Shown piece after piece: positions 10,872-24,443 of a stretch of DNA of 64,000 bases (its first letter is position 1; the number at the start of each line of letters is the position of its first letter). The translations under genes were made by a program, and so were the position numbers. The notes beneath the pieces were generated by a model. It was not told the origin of the DNA. It saw nothing but the letters and a program-made list of their open reading frames with translations, and ran no database searches. This DNA is from Centropus unirufus (Eukaryota; Chordata; Aves; Cuculiformes; Centropidae): contig VYZI01000054.1 of the NCBI GenBank assembly GCA_013397695.1, positions 1,715,209-1,779,208 on the forward strand, read 5' to 3'.

Positions 10872-13800
10872 GATCTAATGCTCAGCTTCAATCCAGAGTC
10901 ACACCAAAGCCAAGAAGCTTTCAGACTCAGTGATTTATCCCGTGATTGCCCATTTAGAGCAAGATTTTAAGAGGCATTGGTATATCTAATCCCAACAAAA
11001 TCAACACTGAAGCTTCCTTATATTTGATCTTAAGCTGCATTTGGCCAAGAGTTTTGGAAAACCCTTACAATGAATGCAATCCTTTTGAATTCGATTAAAC
11101 TAAAGAAAAACATTGTTTTATTTGAAAGTGAGAACTATTTTCCTGATTTTTATTTCCCTCCCTTCCAGACACCATAATATATCAGACTAGCTGTTGTGTC
11201 TGTTGGCAAGTCCAGAATGGGATAGGAAACTCCAGAAGAGCAGGGAGCCAATGTCATCTCCTGGAGTGAAAGCCATGCATGATGACATCTGCACATACAT
11301 CAGTGCAAACTCTCCTTTGATATCTCAGAACACATGAGCTTGCTTATGGTTGGCCTCAGATGCTGGAATCCTTTTTCTCCATATGCTTTGTTTCACTCCT
11401 TCTTCCTATCCCCTTTGCAGCTTGGTTGCCATAGTGGTCAACGTGCAATAGAACTCCTTCCTACCTCCTTCATATAAACTGGTACTAGTTAGTGGTCACA
11501 TACACTCAAGCAGGCAAAACAGGAGAAAGACCTTCTCACACAGGTAGCGAGTTTGGTTGATGTTGGTTGAATTAGGATTTCAAGCATAATGCTTAGATAA
11601 ATGATGTTGGAAACATCTTTCTGGCTTCTTCTTGCTGGAGCAAAAGGATAAGAATTTTGAAAATAAATTACTGTAAAGGTGAAGGCAGGATGTACAATTG
11701 ACACCAGCTGAAATTCTGGGAGAGAACAGATGGTTGTGGTGGTGCCAGTATTATGATAGCAGGTCCCAGTAGCACATACAATACTTGAAAGACTTACAGC
11801 CTTGTAAGAGATGTACCAATAGATTCAGGATTGTCCATTTATCTGCTGGGTATATGTCCTCTAGGTTGTCTATGGGGCAGACACGTTTGGGTGAGCTGAA
11901 GGTACCATCTTCTGGGTGTCATTTGGGAGCCTGGTAAAATGACTAAACAGATGATTCAAAGGCATCTTGAAGATAATGTAAATAAATAGAACGAGGTTGT
12001 CAGTGTATCACTATAGCTCTCCTGCAAAACAGTGCAAAACAAGATAAACTATTTTCTTAGCCTGGCCTTATAAAGTTACAAAATTGCCTTTCTCTGTGCT
12101 TGCAAAAACCTGTATTGTGGGGCGAAGGATTCAGGGTATTACAGATGTTCCTTAGAGAAGCACAGGTTACTTGTGGCAGAATGTACAGCACGGTGGTTAT
12201 GTGGCAGCAGCAGGATGCTTTCAAAGCATATGTCACTCATAGATTGAAAATAAGTGGTAATTGAAGATTTTGAAAATACTTGAGACAATCTTTCAATGCA
12301 TTACAGCTTGGTATTCTCTTAATTTTATGCTCTGTGTTGCTAGATACCCAGTGCTCAATATTGTGCCTCTAGCTTTATCAAGAATGTGAAAAACTGTGTA
12401 TGGCTTTCTGGTGTTAAATTACTATCCATATCAGTATTATATTGAAAGGCTATTGCCAAAGGTGATGTCCCACACATTAAGCAAAGAGAGATCTCAAAAT
12501 AAATTCACAAGATGGAGTGGAAAGTAAAATACTGCCTGCCAGGCCAGAGAGAGAGCAAGGATTATAAACAGCATTTCAGTTCCCTGTCTAGTGCCCCACT
12601 TATGAGATTGCATTTCTTTCCTTAAGGTTGTAACGGAATGTGATATCCAGCAACTATTGCACAAGGCTGGTTGCTGTCTTGCCAAGTCCTTTAGGATTGT
12701 CTCTCTTATCTGACAACTATGCCTACATATTTTATAAGTGATGATGGATGTCTATGTATGATGTGTTTTTAGATTTATTTAATTCACCTCTTGTTATTAC
12801 CGAAAGCATAATTGGGCTGCTGTGAAAAAAAATCCCAAACATCTGTGGTCTTTGACAAAGTGACTTAAAAAGAAAGAAGAAAGCTTACAAGGCATGAAAC
12901 ATATAAGAGAATGAATTGAAACAGGTGGTTGCAGCTAAATGGTATTGCTTAAACTGTAGCATTTCATGGATGAGTATGAAATTTTACCTGACTACCCCTT
13001 TAGACCAGCATCAGAAATCCCAAGCAGGGGCTTTAGTTGTAAGTCACTGCTAGTATTTAGGAACCTGTTCATACTTTGTTATTGTTTGAGCTGGTAATAT
13101 AGTCTGACCACATCATTTAGAAACACAAATTAGACTAAACATTCTTGCATTCTGTAATCATGGTCCATAGCAAATTTCTCTCTGCAATTGATATGAATTT
13201 AGACTCTCTACATCCATTGTGCTTCTAAAACAGACATTTCCTTATGTGCTCTAAAAGTGCATAGTGAGGCCACCTTGCCAGAGAATGTGATTTGCATCTC
13301 TTAGCTTTAATTATGAACTTTATAATGCACATCAAAAGATCCTTGTTGCTACTACTTGGAAATACTAAACATTTCAAAATAAGTGTGAACATAAAATAAG
13401 AATATATTGAAACTAGAAAGAGATGCAAGGTTGTAAATATTACAGGAGCTTGGCTCAGTATGTAAACAACAGGAGGTGGAATTAGAAACATAACTGGTTT
13501 GAAGATGAAGTTTAATAGCTTTATAAATGGGATTATTTTACAGGGTCATCTAAAACCATAAGGGACTGTCAATGATGCAGTTTGCTGTTGTTTCTACTAC
13601 TGCAAGGATAGCCTAACAAGCAGTACCCAGAAAAAGGGCACATAGTCATTTGATTCCAAGTTTCTGTGTTACATCACTTGATGTCTGAGCACTAGAACAA
13701 ATAGAAGGGACACATTAAACAAGTTACAAGAGATTAGGTTGTCAATTATGATCTACAAAGTAGATTTAGAAAAAAGGCACTAAGCAAGGTGTTTTAAAAT

Positions 13801-15429
13801 AATTAGTGTTGCTGGATACTATGAGGTGTATCTCCTTTTTTGTGTCTGGTTTGATTTGCTAAATGAAAAAAAATGTCATTAAAAAGTTCCTCCAGGGCTG
13901 GACAATTAAGATTGAGGAATCAAAAGAGAATATTCATATTTGTAGCTACCCTGGGCTGCAGGTGTCCTTACAATTACTTAACAGACACATCCAGTCCTAC
14001 AAACAAAACTAGCTTCAACAAACTCTTAATGGCTTAAAGCAGGGGAAGGAGGATGGAGGGTGGAAATCCTGCCTTATAAACTGTATTTAAAGCAAAATCC
14101 CCTTCCCTAGGTGCCTTTGGACATACATGAGCTCTGCAGCTGCCTCAGTTATTCCCAGCCTGGGGTGCATGCCAGAGCTCAAGCACCAAGGGACGTGTCC
14201 TGACAACCTTTCCCAGGCTGAAGGAGCTTGAGCAGACTCTTATTTCAGGTGGAGAAGAGCGGCACTTGGGACTGGGCTTTAAAGGTCAAGTCAACAGCTA
14301 AGGTTATGTTCAATGTCTTTCTGACAATCTGAGAAGCAAAAGCTTGTGTGAGAAGATAGGCCTTCAACATACCCCAGAAAGCCAGTTCCTTAGCTGATAT
14401 AAGTCTGCTGAGCTGTGCTAATGTCGATAGGGTTATTTCCGTCAGCTGAGCATTGGTCCCATATGAGCAGCAAACTGCTTTGCTGAGCAGGAGGAAGAAA
14501 ACTGTTCCTTATCTGACTTGGGCTAAAAATCCCCTACAAGTAGCTTCTTCCCATTGAAATCTAGAGGCAGTTAGCTCAGGCAAAGTAAATCTCCAGCAAG
14601 TGATATATACACAGAGAGGTGGTGAAATGAGAATTAAGATCCAAGCCACAGTGAGACTCACACAGCTATGCAAATCTCAAGTTGAATGCCACCAGAAAGG
14701 AAGTGGAAGCAGCTGTGAGCAGAGGTAGAAAAAACTTCCTGAAAGATAGACGAACGTGTCAGCAGGCAGTATCATTAGGTAACAGATGTGGTTTGCAAGC
14801 TGCTCTACTGCTATGCTAATCAGGCCCACACAAGTAGGACAAATTGAAGAGGGGTGCAGGTCTTTAGAGTCAACCAAAAATACAGCGTCCTCACTGAGCA
14901 AAGGTGGCTGCTGCTGCAGACAGAGACTTTGTGTAGTTTGCCAACAGCTGCTGGTAGAGGGTTTACCCTGGAATCACAGCTCTCATTAATAGGAGGGCAA
15001 AGTTCAGCTTCAATGTGCAGTATTTTCTGAATCTGAAATACTCCAACATATATCTTACATTGTTTCAGAAGAGATAATGATAGGGGAATTATTTGTAAAA
15101 TAACAGTTTGGACAGAGAAAAATCTATCTGAAAACATAATCTACACTGAGGATTTTGACTTTCAACTGTAGTCGTGCTGGTGAATAAACCTTTATGAATG
15201 ACTGAGCCAGCAGCTGTTTGTCTTCCCAATGATTAATTGGCATTTGTACAGCTGATGGCATTGCATATGATCGTTTTTTTTCAAAGGCAGTGCAAAGTTC
15301 AATTGAGGATGGTCTTTTGGGTGCAGTTAGGGTGTTCTTTAGTGGTTTATGATCTGTTTGAGAAGCTGGCTAACTTTACAGATGCTCTTCAAGGAGGACA
15401 GATAGATAATCCAAGGGTTTAATTCTACC
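10872..15429. other. Non-coding DNA, nothing recognised
   Basis: No gene, RNA or repeat family recognised. Several short open frames on both strands (for example 11489-11704 -, 13225-13491 -, 14820-15137 -) have no domain features. The part around 14.0-15.2 kb is less AT-rich than its surroundings but holds no identifiable element. Confidence 0.5.
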
Positions 15430-16800
15430 ATTTGCTGACTCTAATCTCTATCCTCCATGTTTCTTAGCATAACTTCTAGGAGGATCCGATCCATTATCTT
15501 CCTAGGTAGTGGTGAGGATGACATATTGAAAGCTCCTCGGATCCTCCTTTATATCCTTTTTTAAAAATGGATGCAATATTACCTTTCTTCCAGTCACCTG
15601 ACTGCCACGGCTTTTTATCTATCATGGACAATGGTTTGGCAACTACATCAGCCAATTCTTTCTGGACTCTGGGATGCAATTTTTCAGGTCCCATAAACTT
15701 ACATACATTCAGGTTCCTCAGGTAGTCACAAACCTGATCTTCTCGTTCAGGGGGGAGGGACTTTACCACCCCAGTCCCTGCTTCGTAGTCCATCCACTGG
15801 AGAGGTGTGGGAAGAAAGGTTGTCAGAGAAGACTGAGGCAAAGAAGTGGTTTAGTACCTCAGTTTTTTCCTTGTCTGTTTTTACTGGTTTGCCAAGCTTG
15901 CTCATCAAGTCGGTGTATACTTTGACTTTCCTTTTCTAGCTGACATATCTGTGAAGCCCTTCTTACTACTCTTTGCATCCCTTTCCAAGTTCAACTCCAG
16001 CTGTTTCTTGGCTTTCCTGTATCCGTCACTACAAAACTGAGCAGTGACCCTATAATATTTCCAGGATACCTGTTCTTGCTTCTACTGACTGAGTATTTCT
16101 TTCTTGGCCTTTAGTTTAACCAGCAGGTCTCAACTCAGCCATGCTAGCCTCTTGCCTCCCATGTGCTATTTCTTGGGTACTGAGAGCTTTTGTGCTCTTG
16201 GAAAGCATCTTTGAATACGTGCCAGCTCTGTTCAGCTCCCTTGTCTCTGAGGGTAGTTTCCCAGGGGTCTTATTGACTAATTCCTTGAAAAGCTGGTATT
16301 TTTCTTTTGCAAAATTTAGGGTCCTGAATTTATTCTTTGTTTGACTCAAATCCCTCAAGATTTCTAACTCTAACAGTGCGTGGTCACTGCAGCCCAAACT
16401 ACCTCCTTGACATCACCAATTAACTCACATCCTGTCTGGTAGGGTAATCTATTACCTGGTTTAAGAAACTATCCTCAGTGCATTCCAGGAGTCTCCACTA
16501 TTGCCCACAGATTGGTCTCTGATTCTTACACATATGCTTTCAAGCTTCTTGTGGCTATTCTTCAGAGACAGCTCTTCAATTTTATCCATTTCTTGGATAT
16601 ATAGGGCAATGCCTCCACCCCTACTTTCTTGCCTATCTCTTCTCGAGAGCCTGGAGCAATGGATAGATGCACTCTATTCATGGAATTCATCCTACCAAGT
16701 TTCATAATGGCAACCAGGTCATAGCTTTCTAGAAGTATGGTGACTTCTGACTCCTCTTGCAAGAGAGAGTGCCAGTCCTGTTCAGGGACCTCTATTTGAA
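15430..16800 (-). mobile_element. CR1 LINE fragment: endonuclease to early RT (ORF2)
   Basis: The minus strand carries pieces of CR1 ORF2 in the expected order. Near 16.75-16.55 kb is the start of the APE-type endonuclease (ESYDLVAI-like phrase, then a Gly-rich 'GGG-ALY' strand). Near 16.4-16.1 kb is the C-terminal endonuclease 'GCSDHALLELEI' phrase followed by the linker 'RTLNFAKEKYQLFKEL'. Near 15.85-15.50 kb comes 'GPEKLHPRVQKEL' and 'W..GDWKKGNIASIFKKG', leading into the 'MDRILLEVML' segment of the RT fingers. Frameshifts and stops break the frame repeatedly. Roughly the middle of the endonuclease seems missing, and the rest of the RT and the 3' tail are absent, so this is a doubly truncated, internally deleted dead copy. 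Ends are approximate. Confidence 0.85.
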
Positions 16801-18935
16801 TTGACACTGAACTGCTTCCTTGGGCAAGAAATCTTGGAAGTAAGATGCAATACATGCATACAAGTTCACATTCTCTCTTGCAAATATGTACTTACACCTT
16901 GCTTGAAAACATTTTGCATTTCCAGGTTTTGTGAGTGTAGTTTTGTGAGTTTTCTCAGGCAGGAAGTTTTTATTTTTCTCCAGATTGCAACACATGTTAA
17001 TGAGAGTATAGGGAAATAATGATAAAGGTTATTCTGTCTTTATGTCTTTAGTATCAAAGTGACAAAGAAATACATGATTCAAAGAGTCCTGTTTAAAAGA
17101 TATTTGCTGAAATTACCCATTTGTTTTATTTTCTTAATAATGGAATTATGGCACTGCTGTATTACTTAAGTTCACATAAGTAGAAATTCCCTTTATTAGA
17201 GTAAAATTAATCTGATAATATATTGGCTGCCTAAAAATTAGACAACTCTATCAGCTTCTTTCTTGGTTAACTCTATTGTTGGCAGAGAGGCATCTTCAGG
17301 AGATATTCTAATGTTCTGGATAGTGATGTTTCAAACCCACGCCATGTATCTAAGCTAAATTCTCTATGCTGAGAGGTAGCAGAATCAGGAGGTGTTGAAA
17401 ATGAGAGGTTGTTTCTTTCTTTCCACCAAGCAGGAGTCTCTGCACTGTCTGACCTGTGATTTGCTTGGCATTATAAAGGCCAAAGTAATCAAGTTCTTTT
17501 ATCAAAGACCTTGTGAGTAAAAAGCTCTGAGCTCATGAGTCATTAGAGATCTGGGATCAGTGGGAAGTGTAGTTTTAATGAAAATGGTAACACAATAGCT
17601 GAGTTAGGGTCTCATTCCTAACATTAGGCACCCTGGTTTGAAAATGTTGACTTTAGCCTCTCATTTTCTGTTTAATCACCTATTTAATACTTCATATGCC
17701 TATGTCAAAGAAGCACTGTGAGATTTAATTAATTTTTGTAAAGGTTTTTAAGATCTTTAGATAAGAGGTACTATAGTATATAAGTGCAAAGTATTACTAC
17801 ATTACTGAGGAGATTTATCACAGAAAAGGTTAAGGTCAATTAACATTTCCTTGTCATTTATGCATATTTTTCAAATCACAAAAAGAAATTGGTATCAATT
17901 TAGTTAATTTCACTTGTATCCATTTTCAAATTAGTTATTTATAATTGATTTAAGTTGAAGTCTTACAGATCATCAAAATGGCAATAAATTATACCCTGCT
18001 TATAAGCTTCTAACACCCTATGGTTTGAGGCTGCTTTGTTTTAATTGAAATGTAAGTGTTTCAATTACACATTATAATTAAAAAGTTTCAGGATAAAATT
18101 ATCCATCTTTTTCAAATGACTCAAGCAAGTACAGAAAAAACCCCAACTAAAACTCAAAACTTCTTATGTTCTTGGAATTGTCTGTATAAATAATTCCCTG
18201 TGTTTTTGATTGTCATATCTACAGCTTAATTGAAATAGTAAAAAGGTGTTTTCACAAAAACTTTTATTTTACTAGACATCTAAAAAAGGGACATTTAATT
18301 GCCTAACCCTAAAGAAATTTCTTCTGAAAATCACATTTAAGCACTTTGCTAAGCACTCAGATGCACTCACATGCTCTACTGCAGCCTTAAATCACACTGA
18401 CAGTTTTCAGAGACTATCAAGACTCTCAAATCCTATAAAATTTAATAAAGACGTGGGCAATTTTTAGAGAAAAAGTCACAAGGTTCAAGTTGAGCAAAAT
18501 CTAGATCAAACTAACCACACTGTAAATCACTTCCATTGCACATGGAATATTAACCTACTCTAATTAAAACCATTCAATCTTACCATCATATTTTAATTAA
18601 GATCTTGCTTTACATTCTCCCCATTAGAGCTACTTGAGTTAAAAAAGTGAAAAAACTTAGGGAAGAACATTTTCATAAACAGAGTTAATCAACTCATTTC
18701 TTCCACAGGGGTCATGTTATTAGAGTATTTAGTGAGCCAGATTTTTTATAGAAATGTTTATGTATCCTCAAAGTTTCAAACATAAATGATTGAATGGATA
18801 TATATTTGATGCTCTCAAATTTATTATTTACTGTTCATTTACCTCATTGGCAAAATGTTTTAGGAAATTCTTATATCGATTAGGTGACTAGCTGCATATC
18901 TGGCTTTTCTTTTTTTCGAACAGTTGTTTGACTAC
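16801..18935. other. AT-rich repeat-free block
   Basis: No transposon remnant or gene recognised. The DNA is AT-rich with many TAATTA-like and TTAATT motifs, notably at 17.7-18.6 kb. It could hold conserved non-coding elements, but that cannot be judged from one sequence. Confidence 0.5.
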
Positions 18936-18939
18936 CACA

Positions 18940-19200
18940 AAGACATCTGTGCTTGACACAAAAACATCAAGAGGCAGGGGAACCAACACCTTCACTGGTA
19001 ATTTGTTCCAGTGATTAATCCCTTCCACTGTTTACTGCAGGTATCTACTTTCCAGTTTGAATTTGGCTCAATTCCACATCATTCTGTTACAGCTCTATCT
19101 GCTAGATTAAAGAGCCGTTTAAAACCTCTGATTTTCTGCTCCTGGAGGTACTTATTAAGTCACCTCTCAACCTCCCTTCAAGCCGTGGCCTTGCATGTGG
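18940..19200 (-). mobile_element. Ancient CR1 3' region fragment
   Basis: The stretch contains, in order, phrases that recur near the 3' ends of old sauropsid CR1 copies read in antisense: 'ttccagtgattaatc', a 'ttccagtttgaattt' phrase, and a 'taaagagc...cctctgattttctgctcc' phrase followed by 'cacctctcaacctcc'. It has no open frame of interest and no tail repeat. The call comes from recall of the family, so confidence is moderate. Confidence 0.6.
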
Positions 19201-21723
19201 AGTTGCTCCATGGGAAGTGAACCTAGGAAGATATTCGAGGAAAAAAACCTCTCACCTCTGGAAGAAATGACTTTCATTTCAAAACAAAGCACTGTTTTTC
19301 CTGTGGTTGCAGGCTTCAGTCACTTCCCTTTTCTTGGGGTAAGCAAGCTTTTACAGGATACATATATATGTGTGGACTTAAATAATAATCATCCTAAGCT
19401 CTCTAAATAGGAAAAAAAATCTGGTGGTTTTTTTTCTAGCAGTTTTTGTAGCGTTGCCTGTGCCCTGTTGAATTGTTATAAACTTTTCTAAAAAAGAAAA
19501 TAAATAAAAAGCCAACAAGACCAAGAAATATGATTTGGCTCATTAATGCTACATAAAAAGTTAGTGTCAATATTTTGCTTCTACTCTAAAGAGTTCCAAC
19601 TGTCCTTCCAGCCCAGTAATTCACTTGGACTTTATATTGAGTTCCTTTTACTCTACAATGCTATATAATTTTAGTTAGTGGTTTACCAAGATGCAACCCC
19701 AAATTCACTTTTATGTGTGCAACTAGCTATACAGATGCAAATATCTGTAGGCATTTTGCTTTGAGCAGACCCTGCTTGTCAGATTATTCAGCAGGATTTC
19801 CTTGTCACTACCTTATCTATCATTCTGCCAATAATTACCCATTTTTTGGCAGCTGCATCATGTTTAGTTCTACATCACTATGGAAACACTGAAATTTCTC
19901 AGCCATAATATAGATTCCAGCAGAATCCAACTAGAAATACATTCATAGAGTGAAATGTTTATTGTAAGTATTTTTTTTTATGTCCAGTTCAATCATTGTC
20001 TTCCAACAGATTTTCTGGGAAACTGTTCTTTGATTACAGTGTTACTTCATACTTTCCAAAAGAATATGTATATGTGTATTTATATACTCATTTGAATACC
20101 CATTACGGACTTTATCAGAGTTTAGTGCAAAAAACCCATTCAGGCTATTATCCAGGTCTATGGGATCAATCACATGCCAGCACCTTCCTTTCTTTCCTCT
20201 GGGAGACTTTTTCTTTTCTAAAATATAGTGTGGATTTTAGACCCTTCACTTTTCTTTAGTCACGCTGGAGAACCGATGTGCTGAAACTGAGGTAGAGCTT
20301 TGGAGACATTTCAGCTGATGGACCCAACATACTTCAGCTTCTTTGAAGATATTTCAGTTTACACACCAATGTACTTTGCAATCCAAATGAATGGCCAGGG
20401 CTTACTTAACAGCTCTCTCTTGCCCAAAGAGGACATCCTGACTTTTATTGGTTTTCCATCTCCCATAGCCAGCTCTGGGTCACATACTCCAGCTGTTTCC
20501 CATATGCAGGTTCAGACATTTGTCTCAGTTCTTGATGAGTCAATTCCACCCAATAAAGCAGAGGGAGATTAGCACAATAACACAGTGAATAAATTCAAGT
20601 GGAGTTTGCAAGTTGAAGTAGCTCATCAAAGGGTGAGATAAGCCCCACAGGAAATAAGAAGTGGTGGCTTGAAACAGTGGAAGGTGGGAAAATGGAGGAG
20701 AAATGAGGGGAGTTTAGATTGACTTGGAGTCCCACGCCCCTGCAGCCTTTGATAGCACATTTACACAGCTATCATAGACCAAATATTTACACGTTGCCTA
20801 AGGACATCTGAACTATTACATTAGGTAGGTGTTTCAAATCTCTATGTGAGGTCATTTTAGGCATTGTAATACCTAATTTGCATATCCAAATGAGTATGCT
20901 TCATCTCTTAATTATCCCTACCAAACTCCTAATCTCATCAAAGATGACATTCAAATTTGTAGAAGATATTTTTTGCATAAATTAGTACTGGCTAATATTT
21001 TATTCTTTGAATTTCCATCAAAAACTTAATTCCTATATAATTTTTACATATTTTCCATAACTTCATGTCACTCTAACAACCCAGAAGCTTACCAAATGAT
21101 TCCATGTATCCTTTCTGAATATTAACCCATTAGTAAATTTTTCAGTCTTCAGTTTTGGGGTTTTTTTCTGGTGTTCTATGATCTATTAAGAATATCTTAG
21201 CAACTGAATCACATTTCATCATATAACACTTGAAGAACTGTAATGAGTAAGCTGGTGGAGACAGTTGATGTAAAACATAGTGTATCTATCTGGTGTTATT
21301 TTTTATACTCTTCAGATATTAAACATTTAAAAAGTATTTCATCTTCCTCAAACTGAATCTCTTATTCCATAATAATTCCTTTCATTTCCCTAAACAACTG
21401 CCTGTTCTTCTGAAAGAATTTCAGTCTGGTTTTGAGACCTTGAAAGCTTTATCCTGGGGGAGAATACAAACAAACCTTCAAAACATTCTCACAACTAAGA
21501 CTGAACAACATTTCTCTTGGGTTATTGTGTGATGAAAAAGGTGGTGATGGAAAATCAGAATATCTACTTGTTATCTTGTACCTCACAGAAAGGATCTACT
21601 TTGAAGGGAGTGTTATGCTGTATCACGTCTATACAGCATTAGGAAGATTGTTACAACAAGGAAAAAGCTCAGGTAGGATTAGACCATGAATAATACTGTC
21701 TTTCACAATATTCCCAAGTTAAG
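19201..21723. other. Non-coding DNA, nothing recognised
   Basis: No supported gene or repeat. Frames at 19011-19410, 19996-20259 and 20300-20572 (+) have no domains; the first lies partly in the ancient CR1 remnant. Confidence 0.55.
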
Positions 21724-21763
21724 TCATAGAATCATAGAATCATAGAATTATAGAATCATAGAA
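21724..21763. repeat. CR1 3' terminal 8-bp tandem repeat
   Basis: Five head-to-tail 8-bp units, four identical (tcatagaa) and the fourth with one change. On the sense strand these are the ttctatga units that end CR1 elements and serve in recognition by the CR1 machinery. Confidence 0.95.
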
Positions 21764-23935
21764 TGGTTTGCGTTGGAAGGGACAGTAAAGATCGGTTCCA
21801 ACACCCCTGCCATCTGCAGGGACACCTCCCACTAAACCTAGCTGCTCAAGGCCCCATCCAATCTGCCCCCAGGGATGGGGCATCCACAACTTCCCTGGGC
21901 ATGCTGTTCTGGTGTCTCACCATGCTCATCATGAAGAATTTCTTCCTAATATCTACTCTAAATCTTCTCCCTTCCAATTTATAACCATTCCTCCTTGTTC
22001 TATCACTACATGTCCTTGTAAAAAGTCCCTCCCCAGCTTTACTGTATGCCCCTTTCAGGTACTGGAAGGCCACTATAAGTAAGGTCTCCTTGTAGCCTTC
22101 TCCAGGCTGTACAACCCCAACTGTCTCAGCCTGTCCCCATAGCAGAGGTGCTCCAGCCCTCTGATCATCTTTGTAGCCCTCTTCTGGACCCATTCCAACA
22201 GTTCCAAATCCAAATACATTGAGGATTTCCCAACTGGACACATTACTCCGGGTGAGGTCTCACAAGAGAGTAGAGGGGCAGCATCACCTCCCTCAATCTG
22301 CTGGCCATGCTTCTTTTGATGCAGCCCAGGATGCGGTTGGCCTTCTGGGCTGTGAGTATGCATTGTTGTCTCATGTTGAGCTTCTCATCAATCACCGCCC
22401 CCAAGTCCTTCTCCACAGGGTTACTCTCAATCATATCATCCCCCATCCTATATTAAAACCACAGACTTTCCCAACCTAGAAGTAGGATCTTGCACTTGGG
22501 CTTGTTGAACCTCATGCAGTTCACACAGGCCCACTTCTACAGCTTTTCCAGGTCCCTCTGGATGATATCCCATCCTTCTGATATGACAACTGCACTGCTC
22601 AGACTGGTGTCATCTGCAGACTTGCTGAAGAAAACTGCAATCAATCTCACTGTTTATATCATTGATGAAGATATTAAACAGCAATGGTCCCAATATGGAT
22701 CCATGAGGGACAAGACTTGTCAGAGATCTCTATCTGACTATCCAACCAATTGCTTGTCTTCTGAATAGTTCACCCATCAAATCCATCTGTCTCCAATTTA
22801 GAGAGGAAGATTTTGTGGGGGATCATGTCAAAGGCCTCACAGAAATCCTGATAGATTATATCTATTGGTTTTTCCATATCCACTGATGTGGTTACCCCAT
22901 CATAGAAAGCCACGAGGTTGGACAGGCAAGACTTGCCCTTGGTGAAGTCATGCTTCATACCTCTAATTACCTCACTGTCCTCCATGTACTTTGGCATGGC
23001 TTCTAGGAGAATCTGTTCCATGGTCTCCCCAGGCACAGAGGTGCGGCTGTCAGGTAAATAGTTCTCTGGGTCATCTTTTCTGCCCTTTTAAAAATTGACA
23101 CAATGCTATTCTTCTTCCAGTCACCAGGGACTTTTGACTGTCGTGACTTTTCAAATATCCCAGAGTGGCTTGGCCACCACATAAGCCATTGTCCTCAGGA
23201 TTCTATGAGTCATCAGTTCCCGTAGACATATATGTTCAGGTTCCTCAGGTGGTCACAAACCTGATTGCCTTCTGCAGTGGGACGACTTATATTCCCTGGT
23301 CCCCTTCTTGTTGTCCATTGACCCAGGAGAGGTGAGGAGAGGAGTTGTCTGTGAAGACTGAGGCCAAAATTTGCTGAGTACTTCAGTCCTGTTTGTTGAT
23401 ACAAGGTCACTATTTTTATTCATTGGTTGAGGTATGTTTTCTTTAACCTTCTTTTTTTTTTTTTGATTGATGTACGTGTAGAAGCCCTTCTTGTTAGCCT
23501 TCACTTCCCTGGCCAAGTTTAGCTCCAGCTGTGCCTTTGATTCCTGACTCAATCCCTACTCAACCAGGCAACATCCATATACTCTTCCCAGGTTACCTGT
23601 CTTTCCTTGCACTGCCTGTGCAGTTCCCTCTTGGTCTTCATGTTGACCAGCAGATATTGAGTTTGACCAGCAAGTCTTGAGTCAGCCACATTGGTCTCTT
23701 CCATTTCCTGCCCTGTTTTCTGCACCTGGGGACTGAGCACTCTTGTGGTTTATTGAAAGTGTCCTTAGATATTTGCCAGCTCTGTTCTCCTCCCATGTCC
23801 TTGAGGACCGTATTCCAGGGAGTCCTACTGTCTAACTCCTTGAAGAGCTGGAATATTGCTTTCTTGAAATTTAGAGTCCTGACTATACTCATCTGTCCCA
23901 TATCCCTCTGTACTACAGCGCACAGAGCTTTTCAG
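21724..23935 (-). mobile_element. 5'-truncated CR1 LINE with ORF2 remains and 3' tail
   Basis: This is the largest CR1 copy, about 2.2 kb. Its 3' end is at 21724-21763, five 8-bp units (four tcatagaa and one ttatagaa), directly followed by the typical ggttggaagggac-like 3' UTR. On the minus strand, ORF2 pieces run in order: the linker 'RTLNFKKAIFQLFKEL' near 23.88 kb; 'WLTQDLLVKL' and 'QLELNLAREVKANKKGFY' near 23.7-23.5 kb; the RT fingers 'ETMEQILLEAM' with 'FTKGKSCLSNLVAFYDGVT' at 23.03-22.77 kb; an Ala-Asp-Asp catalytic triplet at 22609-22617; then the C-terminal 'EKDLGAVIDEKLNMRQQC' and 'NRILGCIKRSMASR' at 22.45-22.25 kb. Multiple frameshifts and stops make it inactive. ORF1, the endonuclease and the 5' UTR are missing, as expected from incomplete reverse transcription. 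Confidence 0.96.
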
Positions 23936-24443
23936 GTCATTGATTTTCTGTACATTCTTGTCAAGATAGCATATTAACTGGTCAGAAAGCATCAAATCTC
24001 CCTCCCCGCACACCCCAAAGAAAGCAAAACAAGTAACTTAAAAGTATGATAATAATTAGAGCACTCAATTGCTCAGTGAGCTACAGAATGCTTTCATCTC
24101 CTCATGTTTTTCAGAGATTCACCACTTCAGACTAATAGTAAAAGATGGGAGCAAACAATAGTGCAGTTTTTCTGAAAAGATCATACATTAGGATTTTGAA
24201 TGACCGACAGACAGAGAGCTGATTATCATAATTTGCAAACCACAATTCTTTGCAAAAGAACAGCTATATTTAAATACAGTGACTTAAACAAGAATATTCG
24301 TTTCAAAGACAAAAAAGTAGAAAGGGTATCCTTATAGTCCTTGGAGAACTTCAAGCATTACTTCTAAACCCTCTCCCCCTTTCTACATTTTATCTTAGTA
24401 TAGGAATTCCACAATGATTTATAAAAGGAATATTTTCAAAGTC

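Noticed and set aside
10377..10891. Long frames of 123-163 codons on both strands
   Set aside because: They are products of the purine tract: only Lys/Arg/Glu on plus and Phe/Leu/Ser on minus.
15237..15422. 61-codon plus-strand frame next to the CR1 at 15.4 kb
   Set aside because: Short, with no family recognised and no supporting context.
22073..22768. Plus-strand frames within the CR1 at 21.7-23.9 kb
   Set aside because: They are antisense shadows of CR1 ORF2, which runs on minus.
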